DNA of 64,000 nt from Lonsdalea iberica (lineage in GTDB: Bacteria; Pseudomonadota; Gammaproteobacteria; Enterobacterales; Enterobacteriaceae): NCBI RefSeq assembly GCF_002111585.1, contig NZ_LUTP01000001.1, forward strand, positions 115,295 to 179,294, given 5' to 3'. This document shows, in pieces, positions 63,992 through 64,000 of the stretch; the stretch's first letter is position 1; each line of letters begins with the position of its first letter. The position numbers and the translations under genes are program-made. The notes under the pieces were generated by a model. The model ran no database searches, was not told the origin of the DNA, and saw nothing but the letters and a program-made list of their open reading frames with translations.

Positions 63992-64000
63992 CTCGCTGCC

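Overview
The window is a stretch of a gammaproteobacterial chromosome (order Enterobacterales). Most genes, and their order, match the E. coli K-12 region from lptD to ampE: lptD-djlA-rluA-rapA-polB, yabI, thiBPQ-sgrR/sgrS, leuLABCD, cra, the complete mraZ-to-lpxC division and cell wall (dcw) cluster, secM-secA, mutT, yacG-zapD-coaE, guaC, hofCB-ppdD and ampDE. Differences from E. coli suggest a non-Escherichia family, perhaps Pectobacteriaceae (Dickeya/Brenneria/Lonsdalea-like). That family guess is inference and was not checked by search.

Layout. 1-8.8 kb: LPS export (lptD, partial), a DnaJ-like co-chaperone, RNA pseudouridylation, RNA polymerase recycling, and SOS DNA polymerase II. 9.1-13.7 kb: a five-gene branched-chain amino acid type ABC transporter, lying where E. 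coli carries araDABC. 13.9-22.4 kb: DedA protein YabI; the valine-attenuated ilvBN operon with its ivbL leader; the TPP-riboswitch-controlled thiBPQ operon; and sgrR with the divergent glucose-phosphate stress RNA SgrS/SgrT. 22.6-25.9 kb: osmosensor/transporter proP, a small membrane protein and a siderophore-interacting reductase behind a Fur-box-like site. 25.9-30.8 kb: leucine biosynthesis with leader peptide and attenuator. 31.6-34 kb: cra, a decayed alaE and an AT-rich gene-free stretch. 34-52 kb: Pmra, MraZ boxes and the dcw cluster, all on the + strand. 52-64 kb: dciA, secM-secA, mutT, a coaE-zapD-yacG operon, guaC, type IV pilin-like genes and ampDE.

How the genes work together. MurC/D/E/F, MraY, MurG, FtsI, FtsW and DdlB build lipid II and septal peptidoglycan. 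FtsZ, FtsA, FtsQ, FtsL and the separate ZapD run the divisome. LpxC commits to lipid A, which LptD exports. AmpD recycles wall fragments. IlvBN and LeuABCD make branched-chain amino acids, and the Liv-type transporter probably imports them; ilvBN and leu carry leader-peptide attenuators.

The most notable thing is a set of reading-frame breaks. livH, leuB, hofB and the 5' end of ftsI each lack one base, and alaE lacks three. Every event is a missing base. alaE looks like a real pseudogene. The others sit in otherwise intact genes, one of them essential, so base-calling or assembly deletions are a serious alternative to real decay. Compared with E. coli, leuO, ilvIH, nadC, setA and araBADC are absent from their usual places. 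I found no CRISPR array, tRNA, rRNA, insertion sequence or prophage, and no convincing undescribed multi-gene system.
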